A stretch of 64,000 bases of DNA from Lentzea xinjiangensis (GCF_900110955.1 NZ_FOFR01000007.1:142859-206858), one strand, 5' to 3'. Positions 9,016 through 18,107 are shown, counted from the stretch's first letter. Translations and numbers: made by a program. The notes: generated by a model not told the origin, from the letters alone.

Positions 9016-9759
9016 GTGCCGACACCTGCCGACGGACTCACCGACCCGCACCGGGTGATCGACGACGACGCCAGGTCCCGGCTGGTCCGGCGGTTCGGCG
9101 CCGACGTCACGGCGTGGATCGACGCGCTGCCCGGCCTGCTCGCCGCGCTCACCGCCCGCTGGGGCCTCACCGTCGTCGAGCACCTGCCCGGCGGCACCGG
9201 CGTCACGCTCCTGTGCACCGGCGCGGTCCTCAAGATCACCCCGGACCACGGCCTCGCCGCCCAGGAGGCCCGCGCGCTGACCGCGTGGGCCGGCACCGAG
9301 GCGATGGTCGAGCTGCTCGACACCGACCTGCCGCACGGCGCGCTGCTGCTCGAGACGATCACCCCCGGCACCCCGGCCGCACAGCCCGCCCTGGTCGTCC
9401 CGCACCTGCACGCCACCGCCGACCCCGAGGGCTTCCCGCCGCTCGCCGCCCGCGTCGACTTCCTGTTCGGCACGCTGCTCACCCGCCGCACCGGCACCTA
9501 CCACGCCGCCGCGCACCACCGCGCCCGCGCACTCGCCGAGCACGACATCACGCCGGTGCTGCTACACGGCGACCTGCACCCCGGCAACGTCCTGGACAGC
9601 ACCCGAGGCCCCAGAGCCATCGACCCGCGGGCCTGCGCGGGTGACCCGGCGTTCGACTGGATGGACCTCGTGCACGGCGGCCACGACCTGCACGGCGCCG
9701 ACGTCGACCTCGACCGCGTCCACGAGTGGCTCACCGCCTTCGCCCCCTTCTACGGTTAG
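9016..9759 (+). CDS. Aminoglycoside/hydroxyurea phosphotransferase (APH(6)-like) family protein
   Basis: 247 residues from the GTG at 9016. The catalytic segment LLHGDLHPGNVL and the following AIDPRACAGDPAFDWMDL match the APH(6)/hydroxyurea kinase family better than general APH proteins. The ATP-site region is ERLPGG-like (HLPGGTGVTLLCTGAVLKI). Members phosphorylate streptomycin or hydroxyurea, but many chromosomal copies have no proven resistance role. The stop codon overlaps the -10 box of the next gene. A GTG at 8950 would extend it through the tandem repeat and is judged less likely. Confidence 0.8.
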   Translation: MPTPADGLTDPHRVIDDDARSRLVRRFGADVTAWIDALPGLLAALTARWGLTVVEHLPGGTGVTLLCTGAVLKITPDHGLAAQEARALTAWAGTEAMVELLDTDLPHGALLLETITPGTPAAQPALVVPHLHATADPEGFPPLAARVDFLFGTLLTRRTGTYHAAAHHRARALAEHDITPVLLHGDLHPGNVLDSTRGPRAIDPRACAGDPAFDWMDLVHGGHDLHGADVDLDRVHEWLTAFAPFYG

Positions 9760-9762
9760 GGT
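9757..9762 (+). promoter_or_regulatory. TAGGGT -10 box, leaderless start for DUF3097 gene
   Basis: TAGGGT overlaps the stop codon of the preceding gene and ends 7 bases before the GTG at 9770. This spacing places the transcription start at or next to the first codon. Confidence 0.5.
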
Positions 9763-9769
9763 GCGGACC

Positions 9770-10576
9770 GTGCGTTCCCACGACTACGGCCGCGACGTCC
9801 TCTCCACCGCCAAGCGCAAGAAGGTCCCCGAGATCGCGGCCGAACCCGGCCTGGTCGTCGAGGACCCCGCCAGCGGTTTCTGCGGCGCGGTCGTGAGGTT
9901 CGAGCACGGCCAGGTCGTCCTGGAGGACCGCCACGGCCGCCACCGGCTCTTCCCGCTGCGCCCCGCCGGCTTCCTCGTCGACGGCACGCCCGTCACGCTC
10001 GTCAAGCCCGCGCCGGGACCGCGCACCCCCGCCATCACCGCGTCCGGCTCCGTCCGGGTCGAGGGCCTGCGCGCGCGGACCGCCAAGGCCAGCCGCATCT
10101 GGGTCGAGGGCAAGCACGACGCCGAGCTCGTCGAACGCGTCTGGGGCCACGACCTGCGCGTCGAAGGCATCGTCGTGGAGCCCCTGCACGGTGTTGACGA
10201 GCTGCCGCAGCGCATCGCCGAGTTCGGCACCGCCCCGCACCGCCGCCTGGGCGTCCTGGTCGACCACCTCGTCGCCCACTCCAAGGAACAGCGCGTCGTC
10301 GACCGGATCCGCGACGACAACGTGCTGGTCACCGGCCACCCCTACGTCGACATCTGGCAGGCCGTGAAACCGCGGGCCGTCGGCATCGAGGCCTGGCCCG
10401 TCATCCCCAGGGACGTGCCCTGGAAGGAAGGCGTGTGCGCGCGGCTGGGCTGGGGCGAGACCTGGCAGGGCTGGCAGCGGGTCCTGGGCGCGGTCGGCAG
10501 CTACCGCGACATCGAGTCCGACCTGCTCGGCGCCGTCGAGCGGCTGATCGACTTCGTCACCGTGCCCCAGGACTGA
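9770..10576 (+). CDS. DUF3097 family protein, TOPRIM-like core
   Basis: 268 residues, starting MRSHDYGRDVL at a GTG 7 bases after a TAGGGT box; another GTG at 9761 is possible. The core IWVEGKHDAELVERVWG followed by GIVVEPLHGVDELPQ and LGVLVDHLV resembles TOPRIM domains (Glu in motif I, acidic residue in motif II), as in RNase M5-type proteins. That likeness is my inference; the family is officially of unknown function and conserved across actinobacteria. The stop codon lies inside a tandem repeat (10567-10641). Confidence 0.9.
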   Translation: MRSHDYGRDVLSTAKRKKVPEIAAEPGLVVEDPASGFCGAVVRFEHGQVVLEDRHGRHRLFPLRPAGFLVDGTPVTLVKPAPGPRTPAITASGSVRVEGLRARTAKASRIWVEGKHDAELVERVWGHDLRVEGIVVEPLHGVDELPQRIAEFGTAPHRRLGVLVDHLVAHSKEQRVVDRIRDDNVLVTGHPYVDIWQAVKPRAVGIEAWPVIPRDVPWKEGVCARLGWGETWQGWQRVLGAVGSYRDIESDLLGAVERLIDFVTVPQD

Positions 10577-10641
10577 CCACGCCAGGACTGACCACGCCAG
10601 GACTGACCACGCCAGGACCGGCCACGCCAGGACCGGCCACG
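10567..10641. repeat. 15-base tandem repeat x5 spanning the DUF3097 stop codon
   Basis: Three copies of CCAGGACTGACCACG are followed by two of CCAGGACCGGCCACG. The unit is in phase with the gene, so the TGA stop is repeated at 10574, 10589 and 10604 while the last two units have lost it. About 20 bases past the array, the end of the gene (coding IDFVTV) is echoed at 10663-10680 in a different frame, suggesting an older larger duplication. Confidence 0.95.
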
Positions 10642-10742
10642 CCCGCCGAGCGCCGGGCCCGGTGATCGATTTCGTCACGGTCGGGGGCTCAGCGGGGGCA
10701 AACCCGGGCCGGTGCCTTGCCCGTTGGTGTATGTATGGGCGC

Positions 10743-11168
10743 ATGGCCGCGCTGATCTGGCTGATCGTCGGGATACTGCTCGTCGTCGCCGAAGTTCTCT
10801 CCGGTGACTTCGTGCTGGTCATGCTCGGCGCCGCCGCTCTGGCCGCCGCGGGCGTGTCCGCGGTCGGCGCCGCCGACCTGGTGAGCGTGCTCGTCTTCGC
10901 CGCGACGTCGGTCGGGCTGATCGTCGGGGCCCGGCCGCTGGTCAAGAGGCGGCTGCAGCTCGGGTCCGGGGTCAAGATGCACCACGAGGCGCTGCTCGGT
11001 GCCAGGGCCGTCGCGTTGTCGCAGGTCGACGAGCACGGCGGGCAGGTCAAGATCGGCGGCGAGACCTGGAGCGCGCGCACCCTCGACGGGTCCGTGGTGC
11101 CCGCGGGCGACGCCGTCACCGTTGTCGAGATCTCGGGTGCGACCGCCGTGGTCATCGCGGCTGTGTGA
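10743..11168 (+). CDS. NfeD-like membrane protein
   Basis: 141 residues: two or three hydrophobic segments (about residues 2-20, 24-45 and 50-66) followed by a soluble OB-fold (LGARAVALSQVDEHGGQVKIGGETWSAR, PAGDAVTVVEISGATAVV). This is the short NfeD form that lacks the ClpP-like protease domain. NfeD proteins partner band-7/SPFH proteins in membrane microdomains, and the SPFH gene follows 23 bases later. The ATG at 10743 is preferred because it begins directly with the first membrane segment. Confidence 0.92.
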   Translation: MAALIWLIVGILLVVAEVLSGDFVLVMLGAAALAAAGVSAVGAADLVSVLVFAATSVGLIVGARPLVKRRLQLGSGVKMHHEALLGARAVALSQVDEHGGQVKIGGETWSARTLDGSVVPAGDAVTVVEISGATAVVIAAV

Positions 11169-11191
11169 CCCCAAGAAGGATGTGAACCGAG

Positions 11192-12397
11192 TTGGACCCG
11201 ATCACCCTCGTGGTCGCGGCCGTCATCGCGATCTTCGTGCTCACCATCGCCGTCAAGTCGGTGCTGGTCATCCCGCAGGCGCAGGCCGCCGTCATCGAGC
11301 GCCTCGGCCGCTTCCGCACCACCGCGGCACCCGGCCTGAACATCATCGTGCCGTTCATCGACAAGGTGCGGGCCCGCATCGACCTGCGCGAGCAGGTCGT
11401 GTCGTTCCCGCCGCAGCCGGTGATCACCCAGGACAACCTCACCGTCTCCATCGACACGGTCGTGTACTTCCAGGTCACCGACCCGCGATCGGCGGTCTAC
11501 GAGATCTCCAACTACATCGTCGGCGTCGAGCAGCTCACCATCACGACGCTGCGCAACCTCGTCGGCGGCATGAGCCTGGAGGAGACCCTCACCTCCCGCG
11601 ACCACATCAACGGCCAGCTGCGCGGCGTCCTGGACGAGGCCACCGGCCGCTGGGGCCTGCGCGTCGCGCGCGTCGAGCTGAAGTCCATCGACCCGCCGCC
11701 CTCCATCCAGGACTCGATGGAGAAGCAGATGCGCGCCGACCGCGAGAAGCGCGCCATGATCCTCAACGCCGAGGGCCAGCGCGAGTCGTCGATCAAGACC
11801 GCCGAGGGCCAGAAGCAGTCGCAGATCCTCGCCGCCGAGGGCGCCAAGCAGGCCGCGATCCTCGCCGCCGAGGCCGAGCGGCAGTCCTCCATCCTGCGCG
11901 CGCAGGGTGAACGCGCCGCCCGCTACCTGCAGGCCCAGGGCCAGGCCAAGGCCATCGAGAAGGTCTTCGGCGCGATCAAGGACGGCAAGCCCACCCCGGA
12001 GGTGCTGGCCTACCAGTACCTGCAGACGCTGCCGCAGATGGCGCAGGGCGACGCGAACAAGGTCTGGATGATCCCCTCCGACTACGGCAAGGCGCTGGAA
12101 GGGTTCGCCCGCATGCTCGGCGCGCCGGGCGAGGACGGCGTGTTCCGCTACGAGCCACCGGCCGACACCGAGCAGCGGCCCCGGCCCGAGGACGACGACG
12201 AGTCGGTCGCCGACTGGTTCGACACCGCCCCGGACCCCAAGGTCGCCGAGGCCGTCGCCGCCGCCGAGGCCGTCGCCCGCAAGGAGGTCCCCAGCCCGCT
12301 GAGCACGCCACCGCGCCCGGTGACCGGAGCCTCCCCGGTGCCGGAGCTGGAAGCCGAGCAGCCGCGCTCGCTGCACCAGCCGGACGACCGGCTCTGA
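11192..12397 (+). CDS. SPFH/band 7 domain protein (stomatin/slipin type)
   Basis: 401 residues from a TTG with AGAAGGA upstream. An N-terminal membrane anchor (residues 4-26) precedes a band-7 domain (VIPQAQAAVIERLGRFRTTAAPG to about 190), then an Ala/Glu/Gln-rich coiled coil (AEGQRESSIKTAEGQKQSQI) and an acidic, proline-rich tail. The architecture is that of bacterial slipins (QmcA/YbbK type) that form membrane-bound oligomeric rings with NfeD partners. A hairpin terminator follows, so nfeD and this gene form a two-gene operon. Confidence 0.95.
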   Translation: MDPITLVVAAVIAIFVLTIAVKSVLVIPQAQAAVIERLGRFRTTAAPGLNIIVPFIDKVRARIDLREQVVSFPPQPVITQDNLTVSIDTVVYFQVTDPRSAVYEISNYIVGVEQLTITTLRNLVGGMSLEETLTSRDHINGQLRGVLDEATGRWGLRVARVELKSIDPPPSIQDSMEKQMRADREKRAMILNAEGQRESSIKTAEGQKQSQILAAEGAKQAAILAAEAERQSSILRAQGERAARYLQAQGQAKAIEKVFGAIKDGKPTPEVLAYQYLQTLPQMAQGDANKVWMIPSDYGKALEGFARMLGAPGEDGVFRYEPPADTEQRPRPEDDDESVADWFDTAPDPKVAEAVAAAEAVARKEVPSPLSTPPRPVTGASPVPELEAEQPRSLHQPDDRL

Positions 12398-12405
12398 GCA
12401 CGGCA

Positions 12406-12445
12406 CCGAGCGGCCCGCCCCGGCACCCCGGGACGGGCCGCTCGG
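12406..12445 (+). terminator. Intrinsic hairpin terminator after the SPFH gene
   Basis: A perfect 12-base stem, CCGAGCGGCCCG at 12406-12417 with its complement at 12434-12445, and a 16-base loop, starting 9 bases after the stop codon. Confidence 0.75.
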
Positions 12446-12575
12446 GCGTCTGAGCAGCACCGACACGAAGCTCGAGGAATTTTCCGGGCCGCGTGTCGAT
12501 CGAACCGCCCGCCCGTTCGACCATGCCGTGAGAGGGTCCACAGCGGACCCGCACGATCCCACCGGGGAGCACACC

Positions 12576-12998
12576 ATGAAGTACATGCTGATCATGCGCC
12601 AGACCTCCGCCGACGTCTGGGACGGCCTCGGCGAGATCGACTTCGGCACGATGCTCGAGACGGTCGGCAAGTTCAACGAGGAACTGATCCAGGCCGGCGT
12701 CCTCGTCGCGGCCGAAGGCCTCTCCGACGTCAGCGAGGGCGTGGTCGTCGACTACTCCAGCGAACCGCCGGTCGTCACCGACGGCCCGTACGGGGAGACC
12801 AAGGAGCTGTTCAACGGCTTCTACCTGATCGACGTCCCGACCATCGACGACGCGATCGGCTGGGCCAAGCGCATGCCGCTGACCGGCCCCGGCTTCAAGA
12901 CCGAGATCCGCCGCGTGCCCTCGATCGACGAGTTCCCGCAGGACAACGAGTGGATCAAGAAGGAACGGGCCTGGCGCGAGGCCACCGGCCAGCTCTGA
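12576..12998 (+). CDS. YciI/DGPF-domain protein, partner of ECF42 sigma factor
   Basis: 140 residues, MKYMLIMRQTSADVWDGL at the start and the family motif VTDGPYGETKELFNGFYLI (DGPF) near residue 70. GGGGAG precedes the ATG. Such dimeric ferredoxin-like proteins are encoded next to ECF42 sigma factors in actinomycetes, and one lies 76 bases downstream. They are presumed effectors or targets of the sigma factor; no enzyme activity is shown for this subgroup. Confidence 0.92.
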   Translation: MKYMLIMRQTSADVWDGLGEIDFGTMLETVGKFNEELIQAGVLVAAEGLSDVSEGVVVDYSSEPPVVTDGPYGETKELFNGFYLIDVPTIDDAIGWAKRMPLTGPGFKTEIRRVPSIDEFPQDNEWIKKERAWREATGQL

Positions 12999-13074
12999 CA
13001 CCCGGCCCTCGACCGGGGACCTGCGGAGTGGGCGGGCGGTCCGCGGCCCGGCCGCCTCTGGTCTCATAGGACCC

Positions 13075-14373
13075 ATGAGCGACCCCACTGGCCGCAAGGC
13101 CGTAGCGGCGGTGTGGCGCATCGACTCCGCCCGGATCATCGGTGCGCTGACCCGCTACACCGGCGACTTCGCCCTGGCCGAGGACCTCGCCCAGGAGGCG
13201 CTGGCCGAGGCGCTGGTGACCTGGCCGCGCGAAGGTGTGCCGGCCAACCCGGCCGGCTGGTTGCTCACCGTCGGGCGGCGGCGCGCGATCGACGCGTTCC
13301 GCCGCCGCAGCACCCGCGACGCCAAGTACGCCGCCCTCGCGCACCACCTGCCGGAGGGCGGCGCCCTCACCGGCGCCCTCGATCCCGGGCCCGCGCCCGA
13401 CGACGTGCTGTGGGACCCCGACCAGATCGACGACGACACCCTCGCCCTGATCTTCACCTCCTGCCACCCGGTGCTCTCCCGCGAAGCCGGGGTCGCGCTG
13501 ACGCTGCGCGTGATCGGCGGCCTGACCAGCGACGAGATCGCGCGCGCGTTCCTCGTGCCGACCGCGACCGTGCAGGCCCGCATCACCCGCGCCAAGAAGG
13601 CCCTCGCCGCGGCGAACGTGCCGTTCGAGGTCCCGCCGGTCGCGGAGCGCCCCGCCCGGCTCTCGCAGGTCCTCAGCGTCGTCTACCTGATCTTCACCGA
13701 GGGCTCCTCCGCCAGCTCGGGCGAGGAGGTGATGCGCCTGGACCTCGCGGGGGAGGCCCAGCGCCTGGCACGGATCCTCTCGCGGCTGATGCCGGGGGAA
13801 CCCGAGGTCCACAGCCTGCTCGCGCTGCTCGAACTCACCGCCGCCCGCTTCCCGGCCCGCCGCGGCCCCGACGGCGAGACGATCCTGCTGCAGGACCAGG
13901 ACCGGCGCCGCTGGGACCGCTCCGCCATCGCCCGCGGCCGCGCCGCGCTCGCCAAGGCCGCCGACGCCGGCCGCGGCTACGGCTACTACGGGCTGCAGGC
14001 CGCGATCGCCGAGTGCCACGCGCTCGCCGCGTCGGTCGAGGAGACCGACTGGGACCGCATCGTCGCCCTCTACGACGCACTGGGGCGCCTGGCCCCGTCG
14101 CCGGTCGTCGACCTCAACCGCGCCGTCGCCCTCTCGATGGCCCAGGGCCCCGCCGCCGCACTGCCGGTCGTCGACGCGCTCGCCCGCACCGAGGCGTTCA
14201 AGGACTCCCACCAGCTACCGGGGGTGCGCGGCGAGCTGCTGCGCCGCCTCGGCCGCCACGACGAGGCGCGCACCGAGCTGCAGCAGGCCATCCGCCTGTG
14301 CGGCAACGAACGCGAACGCGCCGTCCTCACCCGGAAGCTGACCGAACTGGACACATCCGACCGCACGGCGTGA
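13075..14373 (+). CDS. ECF42-type RNA polymerase sigma factor with C-terminal TPR-like extension
   Basis: 432 residues. Sigma region 2 is about residues 10-80 (DFALAEDLAQEALAEALVTW), region 4 about 130-180 (GGLTSDEIARAFLVPTATVQARITRAKKAL), then a long helical extension with VYLIFTEGSSAS and the conserved PVVDLNRAVALSMAQGPAAAL. The extension in place of a separate anti-sigma factor marks the ECF42 group, which pairs with DGPF/YciI proteins, as here. It would redirect RNA polymerase to a small regulon; the inducing signal is unknown. Confidence 0.93.
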   Translation: MSDPTGRKAVAAVWRIDSARIIGALTRYTGDFALAEDLAQEALAEALVTWPREGVPANPAGWLLTVGRRRAIDAFRRRSTRDAKYAALAHHLPEGGALTGALDPGPAPDDVLWDPDQIDDDTLALIFTSCHPVLSREAGVALTLRVIGGLTSDEIARAFLVPTATVQARITRAKKALAAANVPFEVPPVAERPARLSQVLSVVYLIFTEGSSASSGEEVMRLDLAGEAQRLARILSRLMPGEPEVHSLLALLELTAARFPARRGPDGETILLQDQDRRRWDRSAIARGRAALAKAADAGRGYGYYGLQAAIAECHALAASVEETDWDRIVALYDALGRLAPSPVVDLNRAVALSMAQGPAAALPVVDALARTEAFKDSHQLPGVRGELLRRLGRHDEARTELQQAIRLCGNERERAVLTRKLTELDTSDRTA

Positions 14374-14437
14374 CACGTGCGGGCCGTTAGGGCGACATCG
14401 GTAGCACTCGGCCGGGTGACGCGGGAAAGATGCTGTG

Positions 14438-15514
14438 ATGGACTCGCTGCCCGCCACCGTCGCTTCCGCGCTCGCCGGGACCGGCGGCGGGACCACCGGC
14501 TGGCCCGAACGCCGGCAGGCGCTGACCGCCGTCGCGGCACAGCTCGAGTCGCTGCTCGTCACCGACCCCGGACCGCGGCTGGTCGCGGTGATCGAGCAGG
14601 TCCTCACCCGGCTCGCCGACGGCGTGACCGGCGGCCACCGGCACCGCGTCGACCTGGCCGAGCTCACCCAGCGGGTCCTCGACACCCACGCCCGCGCCTG
14701 CGACCGGATCCGGCCCGACCCCGTGCGGCTCGCCGACTGGCTGCTCGACCTGCAGCTGCGCCACCCCGAGGCCCCCGAGGTCGGCCTCGCGGGCTACGCC
14801 GGCGCGCTCGACGACGACGGCCTCGCCCACTACCGCGACCGCGCGGTCGCGCTGTTCGCGGCGCTGCCGGTGATCGGGTTCGGCGAGACCGGCCGCTACG
14901 ACCGCGCCCGCTGGGCGTTGCTGCGCGTCATGGAGGAGCTCGCCGAGTACACCGGGGACGTCGACCTGCAACTGATGGTGCTGTCCAAGGACCTGTCGTC
15001 GGGCTGGCACTACCTGCAGGTCGCCACCGTGCTGCGCGACCACGGCCGCTCCGACGAGGCGCTGCGGTGGGTCGAACGCGGCCTGAGCGCGGTCGGCGGG
15101 CGGGGCGCGGCACCGCGGCTGGTCGACCTGGCCGTGGAGGAGCACCTGCGCCGCGGCACCCCGCACCGCGCGGTCGAGGTGTGCCGACAGGCCTTCCTGG
15201 CCCGCCCCGGCCTCGAGGTCTACCTCAGGATCCGCGCCCTGGTCGTGCACACCGACGACTGGCCGCCGCTGCGGGCCGAGCTGCTCGGCCACCTCGCGCG
15301 CGAGGGCGGCCACAACGCCGTCGAGGTCTACCGCCGCGTCGTGGAGGTCGAGCTGGCCCGCGGCGGCCCGCAGGAGCAGGACCTGCTCGCCGGCTGGCTG
15401 CACCAGCTGCGCGGCCTGCAACCCGACGCGTTCGCGGACTACCTCGACCACATCCGGTCCCGGCACAGCGCGGACCGCCGCCTGCTCGACGAACTGTCCC
15501 GCCGCGGCTTCTGA
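14438..15514 (+). CDS. Conserved helical-repeat protein of unknown function (DUF6880-like)
   Basis: 358 residues, nearly all alpha-helical. The middle has LADWLLDLQLRHPEAPEV and DDDGLAHYRDRAVALF, then two TPR-like pairs (HYLQVATVLRDHGRSDEALRWVERGLSAV and EEHLRRGTPHRAVEVCRQAF). It is similar to uncharacterised proteins sometimes linked to SWIM zinc-finger proteins, though none is here. ATG at 14438 preferred over an adjacent GTG. It follows the sigma factor by 64 bases on the same strand; a functional link is not shown. Confidence 0.75.
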   Translation: MDSLPATVASALAGTGGGTTGWPERRQALTAVAAQLESLLVTDPGPRLVAVIEQVLTRLADGVTGGHRHRVDLAELTQRVLDTHARACDRIRPDPVRLADWLLDLQLRHPEAPEVGLAGYAGALDDDGLAHYRDRAVALFAALPVIGFGETGRYDRARWALLRVMEELAEYTGDVDLQLMVLSKDLSSGWHYLQVATVLRDHGRSDEALRWVERGLSAVGGRGAAPRLVDLAVEEHLRRGTPHRAVEVCRQAFLARPGLEVYLRIRALVVHTDDWPPLRAELLGHLAREGGHNAVEVYRRVVEVELARGGPQEQDLLAGWLHQLRGLQPDAFADYLDHIRSRHSADRRLLDELSRRGF

Positions 15515-15516
15515 CC

Positions 15517-15567
15517 GCCGCGGGCCCCGGATCGCCGCGGGTCCGGGATCGGCGCGGGTCCGGGATC
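15517..15567. repeat. 17-base tandem repeat x3 abutting a stop codon
   Basis: Units GCCGCGGGCCCCGGATC, GCCGCGGGTCCGGGATC and GGCGCGGGTCCGGGATC lie between two convergent genes, beginning 3 bases after the TGA of the forward gene. Confidence 0.9.
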
Positions 15568-15579
15568 GGCCGGGTCGTC

Positions 15580-17004
15580 TCAGCGCGCGGGGCCGAGCCC
15601 GGAGGGGATCCGATCCGCCCACGGCCGGGCGCGTTCGAGCTGGGCCGACACCGACAGCAGCGTGCACTCGTCGTGCTGGCGGCCCACGAGCTGCACCGCC
15701 AGCGGCAGGCCCGACGACGAGCGGCCCGCGGGCACCGCGGCGGCCGGGTTGCCGACGATGTTCCACAGCGGCAGGAACGTCGTGTACTGCGCGGCCGCGA
15801 GCAGCGCCGCCACGACGGTGCGGCCGTCCCACTCGCCGACGCGGATCGGCGGACGGGTCAACGCGGGCGTCAGCAGCACGTCGATCGAGGCGAAGATCCG
15901 GTTCGCGTGCGCGGTGAGCGCCGCGTCGTCCCTGGCCGCCCACCGCACCACGCCGCGCGGCAGCCGCCGGCCCAGCTCGCTCACCGCGCGGGTGCGCGGC
16001 TCGACCAGGTCCGGCAGCTCCAGACCGGCGCGCGCCAGGTAGGCGTTGTGGACATAACGCGCGGCGAACTGCGCGGAGGCGGTGACGTCCCGCATCGGCG
16101 GATCCAGCCGCACCACGTCGTGACCGAGGTCGGTCAGCAGCGCGGCGGTGTCCTGCACGGCGTCGCGGACCTCGTCGGCGATCGGGATGCCCGGCCCCCA
16201 CGGCCGCAGCGACACCCCGATCCGCAGCCGGCCGGGATCGGTGCGCGCGGCCTCGGTGAAGCTCGTGCGCGGCGGGTGGGCGACGTGCGCGTCACCGGGC
16301 GCGGCGCCGCGGATCCGGTCGGCGACCAGCGCCCAGTCCAGCACCGTGCGGGTGATCGGTCCCGCCACGACGAGGCCGCCCAGCATCTCGCGCTCCGGCG
16401 AGAGCGAGATCCGGCCGCGCTGGGGCTTGAGCCCGAACAGCCCCGTCACCGCGGCGGGGATGCGGATCGACCCGGCGCCGTCGGTGCCGATCGCGGCCGC
16501 CGCCAGCCCGGCCGCCACCGCCGCGGCAGACCCGCCGCTGGACCCGCCGGGGGAGTGCCCCGGCGACCACGGGTTGCGCGTCGGCCCCGCCCAGCTGCTC
16601 TCGGTGTGCGGCCACAGGCCCAGCTCGGGCATCCGGGTCCGGCCGATGATCACCGCCCCGGCCGCGCGCAGCCGCGCGACGATCGCCGAGTCGGCCGGCT
16701 GCGGGGTGCGGGCGGCGTTCGTGCCCTTCGTCGTGGGCAGGCCCTCGATCGCGATGTCCTCCTTGACCGCGATCGGCACGCCCGCCAGCGGCAGGTCCTC
16801 GCCCGCGGCCCGGCGCGCGTCCACCGCCCGCGCCTGCGCCTGCGCCTGCTCGGTGAACACCAGCCGGAACGCGTTGAGCTGCGGGTCGACGCGCTCGATG
16901 CGGCTCAGGTGCTCGGCGACGAGCTCGGCCGCGGTCACCTCGCCCGACCGCACGGCGTGCGCCTGCCTGGCCACCCCGGCGAAACACAGCTCCGTCAGCT
17001 CCAT
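15580..17004 (-). CDS. Amidase signature family enzyme
   Basis: 474 residues. The Ser-cisSer-Lys triad is recognisable: Lys81 (VPIAVKEDI), cis-Ser155 (SPGGSSGGSAAAVAAG) and nucleophile Ser179 (GTDGAGSIRIPA). No signal peptide, so a cytoplasmic amidohydrolase. The family includes acetamidases, aryl-amidases, 6-aminohexanoate-cyclic-dimer hydrolase and GatA; there are no GatB/GatC neighbours, so a catabolic amidase is more likely. The substrate is not deducible. The gene stands alone in reverse orientation. Confidence 0.93.
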   Translation of the reverse strand: MELTELCFAGVARQAHAVRSGEVTAAELVAEHLSRIERVDPQLNAFRLVFTEQAQAQARAVDARRAAGEDLPLAGVPIAVKEDIAIEGLPTTKGTNAARTPQPADSAIVARLRAAGAVIIGRTRMPELGLWPHTESSWAGPTRNPWSPGHSPGGSSGGSAAAVAAGLAAAAIGTDGAGSIRIPAAVTGLFGLKPQRGRISLSPEREMLGGLVVAGPITRTVLDWALVADRIRGAAPGDAHVAHPPRTSFTEAARTDPGRLRIGVSLRPWGPGIPIADEVRDAVQDTAALLTDLGHDVVRLDPPMRDVTASAQFAARYVHNAYLARAGLELPDLVEPRTRAVSELGRRLPRGVVRWAARDDAALTAHANRIFASIDVLLTPALTRPPIRVGEWDGRTVVAALLAAAQYTTFLPLWNIVGNPAAAVPAGRSSSGLPLAVQLVGRQHDECTLLSVSAQLERARPWADRIPSGLGPAR

Positions 17005-17163
17005 GAACCGACCCTAAGCGCCCACAGGTGATCTACGGAACACCGGCGCCGCGCGGCGGTGCCCCCGGATGACCGGCCGTGCCCGCCGGTTGCCGCGGCC
17101 GGTGGGCACGGCGTTGAACTCCACCACTGTCCGGTGCGATGACGCCGGTCACATCATCGAGTC

Positions 17164-18075
17164 ATGTCTTCTCTCTCGCGCTGGCTCACAGCAACCTCGG
17201 GTGTTCTTGCCGTGGCGGCGGTGGCGCTGGGAAGACGCCGGCTGACCTTCCACCACGACGTCGAGGTCGCCGCCCCCCGCGCCGCGACACCCCAGCCCGC
17301 CCCGGCATCCCAGCCCGTCACCCCGTTGCAGGACATCCGCTCGCGGCTCGGAGCGGCCGAGGCCGAGGTCCGGCTGAGCGGGCTGCGGGACTGGGTCGCC
17401 TACGGCGAGGCCGACGTGTCCCACCGGCAACCGGCACTGGACGTGCTGTGCGAGACGCTGCGGGCACTGCCGTGGCCGGGCACCGAGGTCGACCGGCGGT
17501 GGCGGATGATCCTGCAGGCCACGCTGCTCGCACACCTGCGGCCGGGACCCGGCTTCTGGCTGGACTGCGACCTCGACCTGCGCCACACCACCCTGGTCGA
17601 CTTCGACCTCTCGCACTGCCGGCTGCGCGGCGCCCGGTTCGACGGCACCCGCTTCCTCGGCGACACCCGCTTCGACCAGACGGCGTTCCTGGGCGACGTC
17701 ACGGCCCGCGGCGCGTTCTTCGCCCGGCACGTGCTGTTCACCGGATCGGTCTTCGCCCGTGGCCTGGACCTGCGCCGCACGGCGTGGCGCGGCAACGGCG
17801 AGCTCTCCGGCATCCACGTCGCCGGCCCGGCGGCCCTGCGCGGAGCCCGCTTCGGCGGCCGCGCGGACTTCACCTGCGCCCGCTTCGGATCGGACCTGGA
17901 CTGCTCGGGCACGCTGTTCGCCGGCCGCGCGGTGTTCCGCCGCGCCTGGTTCGCGGGCGACGCCTCGTTCGCGGGCTCGTGGTTCCGCGGCCGGGAGGAC
18001 TTCGTGGAGGCCGTGTTCGGCGGCGAGTCGTCGTTCGAGAACACCCGCTTCGGCCACCGCGTGCACGCCGACTGA
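17164..18075 (+). CDS. Membrane-anchored pentapeptide-repeat protein
   Basis: 303 residues. An N-terminal membrane segment (about residues 8-23) is followed by a Pro/Ala linker, a helical region (DIRSRLGAAEAEVRLSGLRDW), and from about residue 140 a right-handed beta-helix of pentapeptide repeats of the xFxGxxxF type (ARFDGTRFLGDTRFDQTAF to DASFAGSWFRGREDF). Similar proteins carry the helical part as a signalling or docking region at the membrane. No catalytic motif is visible. Confidence 0.88.
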   Translation: MSSLSRWLTATSGVLAVAAVALGRRRLTFHHDVEVAAPRAATPQPAPASQPVTPLQDIRSRLGAAEAEVRLSGLRDWVAYGEADVSHRQPALDVLCETLRALPWPGTEVDRRWRMILQATLLAHLRPGPGFWLDCDLDLRHTTLVDFDLSHCRLRGARFDGTRFLGDTRFDQTAFLGDVTARGAFFARHVLFTGSVFARGLDLRRTAWRGNGELSGIHVAGPAALRGARFGGRADFTCARFGSDLDCSGTLFAGRAVFRRAWFAGDASFAGSWFRGREDFVEAVFGGESSFENTRFGHRVHAD

Positions 18076-18107
18076 CCCACCCCGGCCACGTGTCCCGGCT
18101 TGGGGCG

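Noticed and set aside
8970..10641. Tandem repeats as CRISPR arrays
   Set aside because: Units are directly adjacent with no spacers and no cas genes are present.
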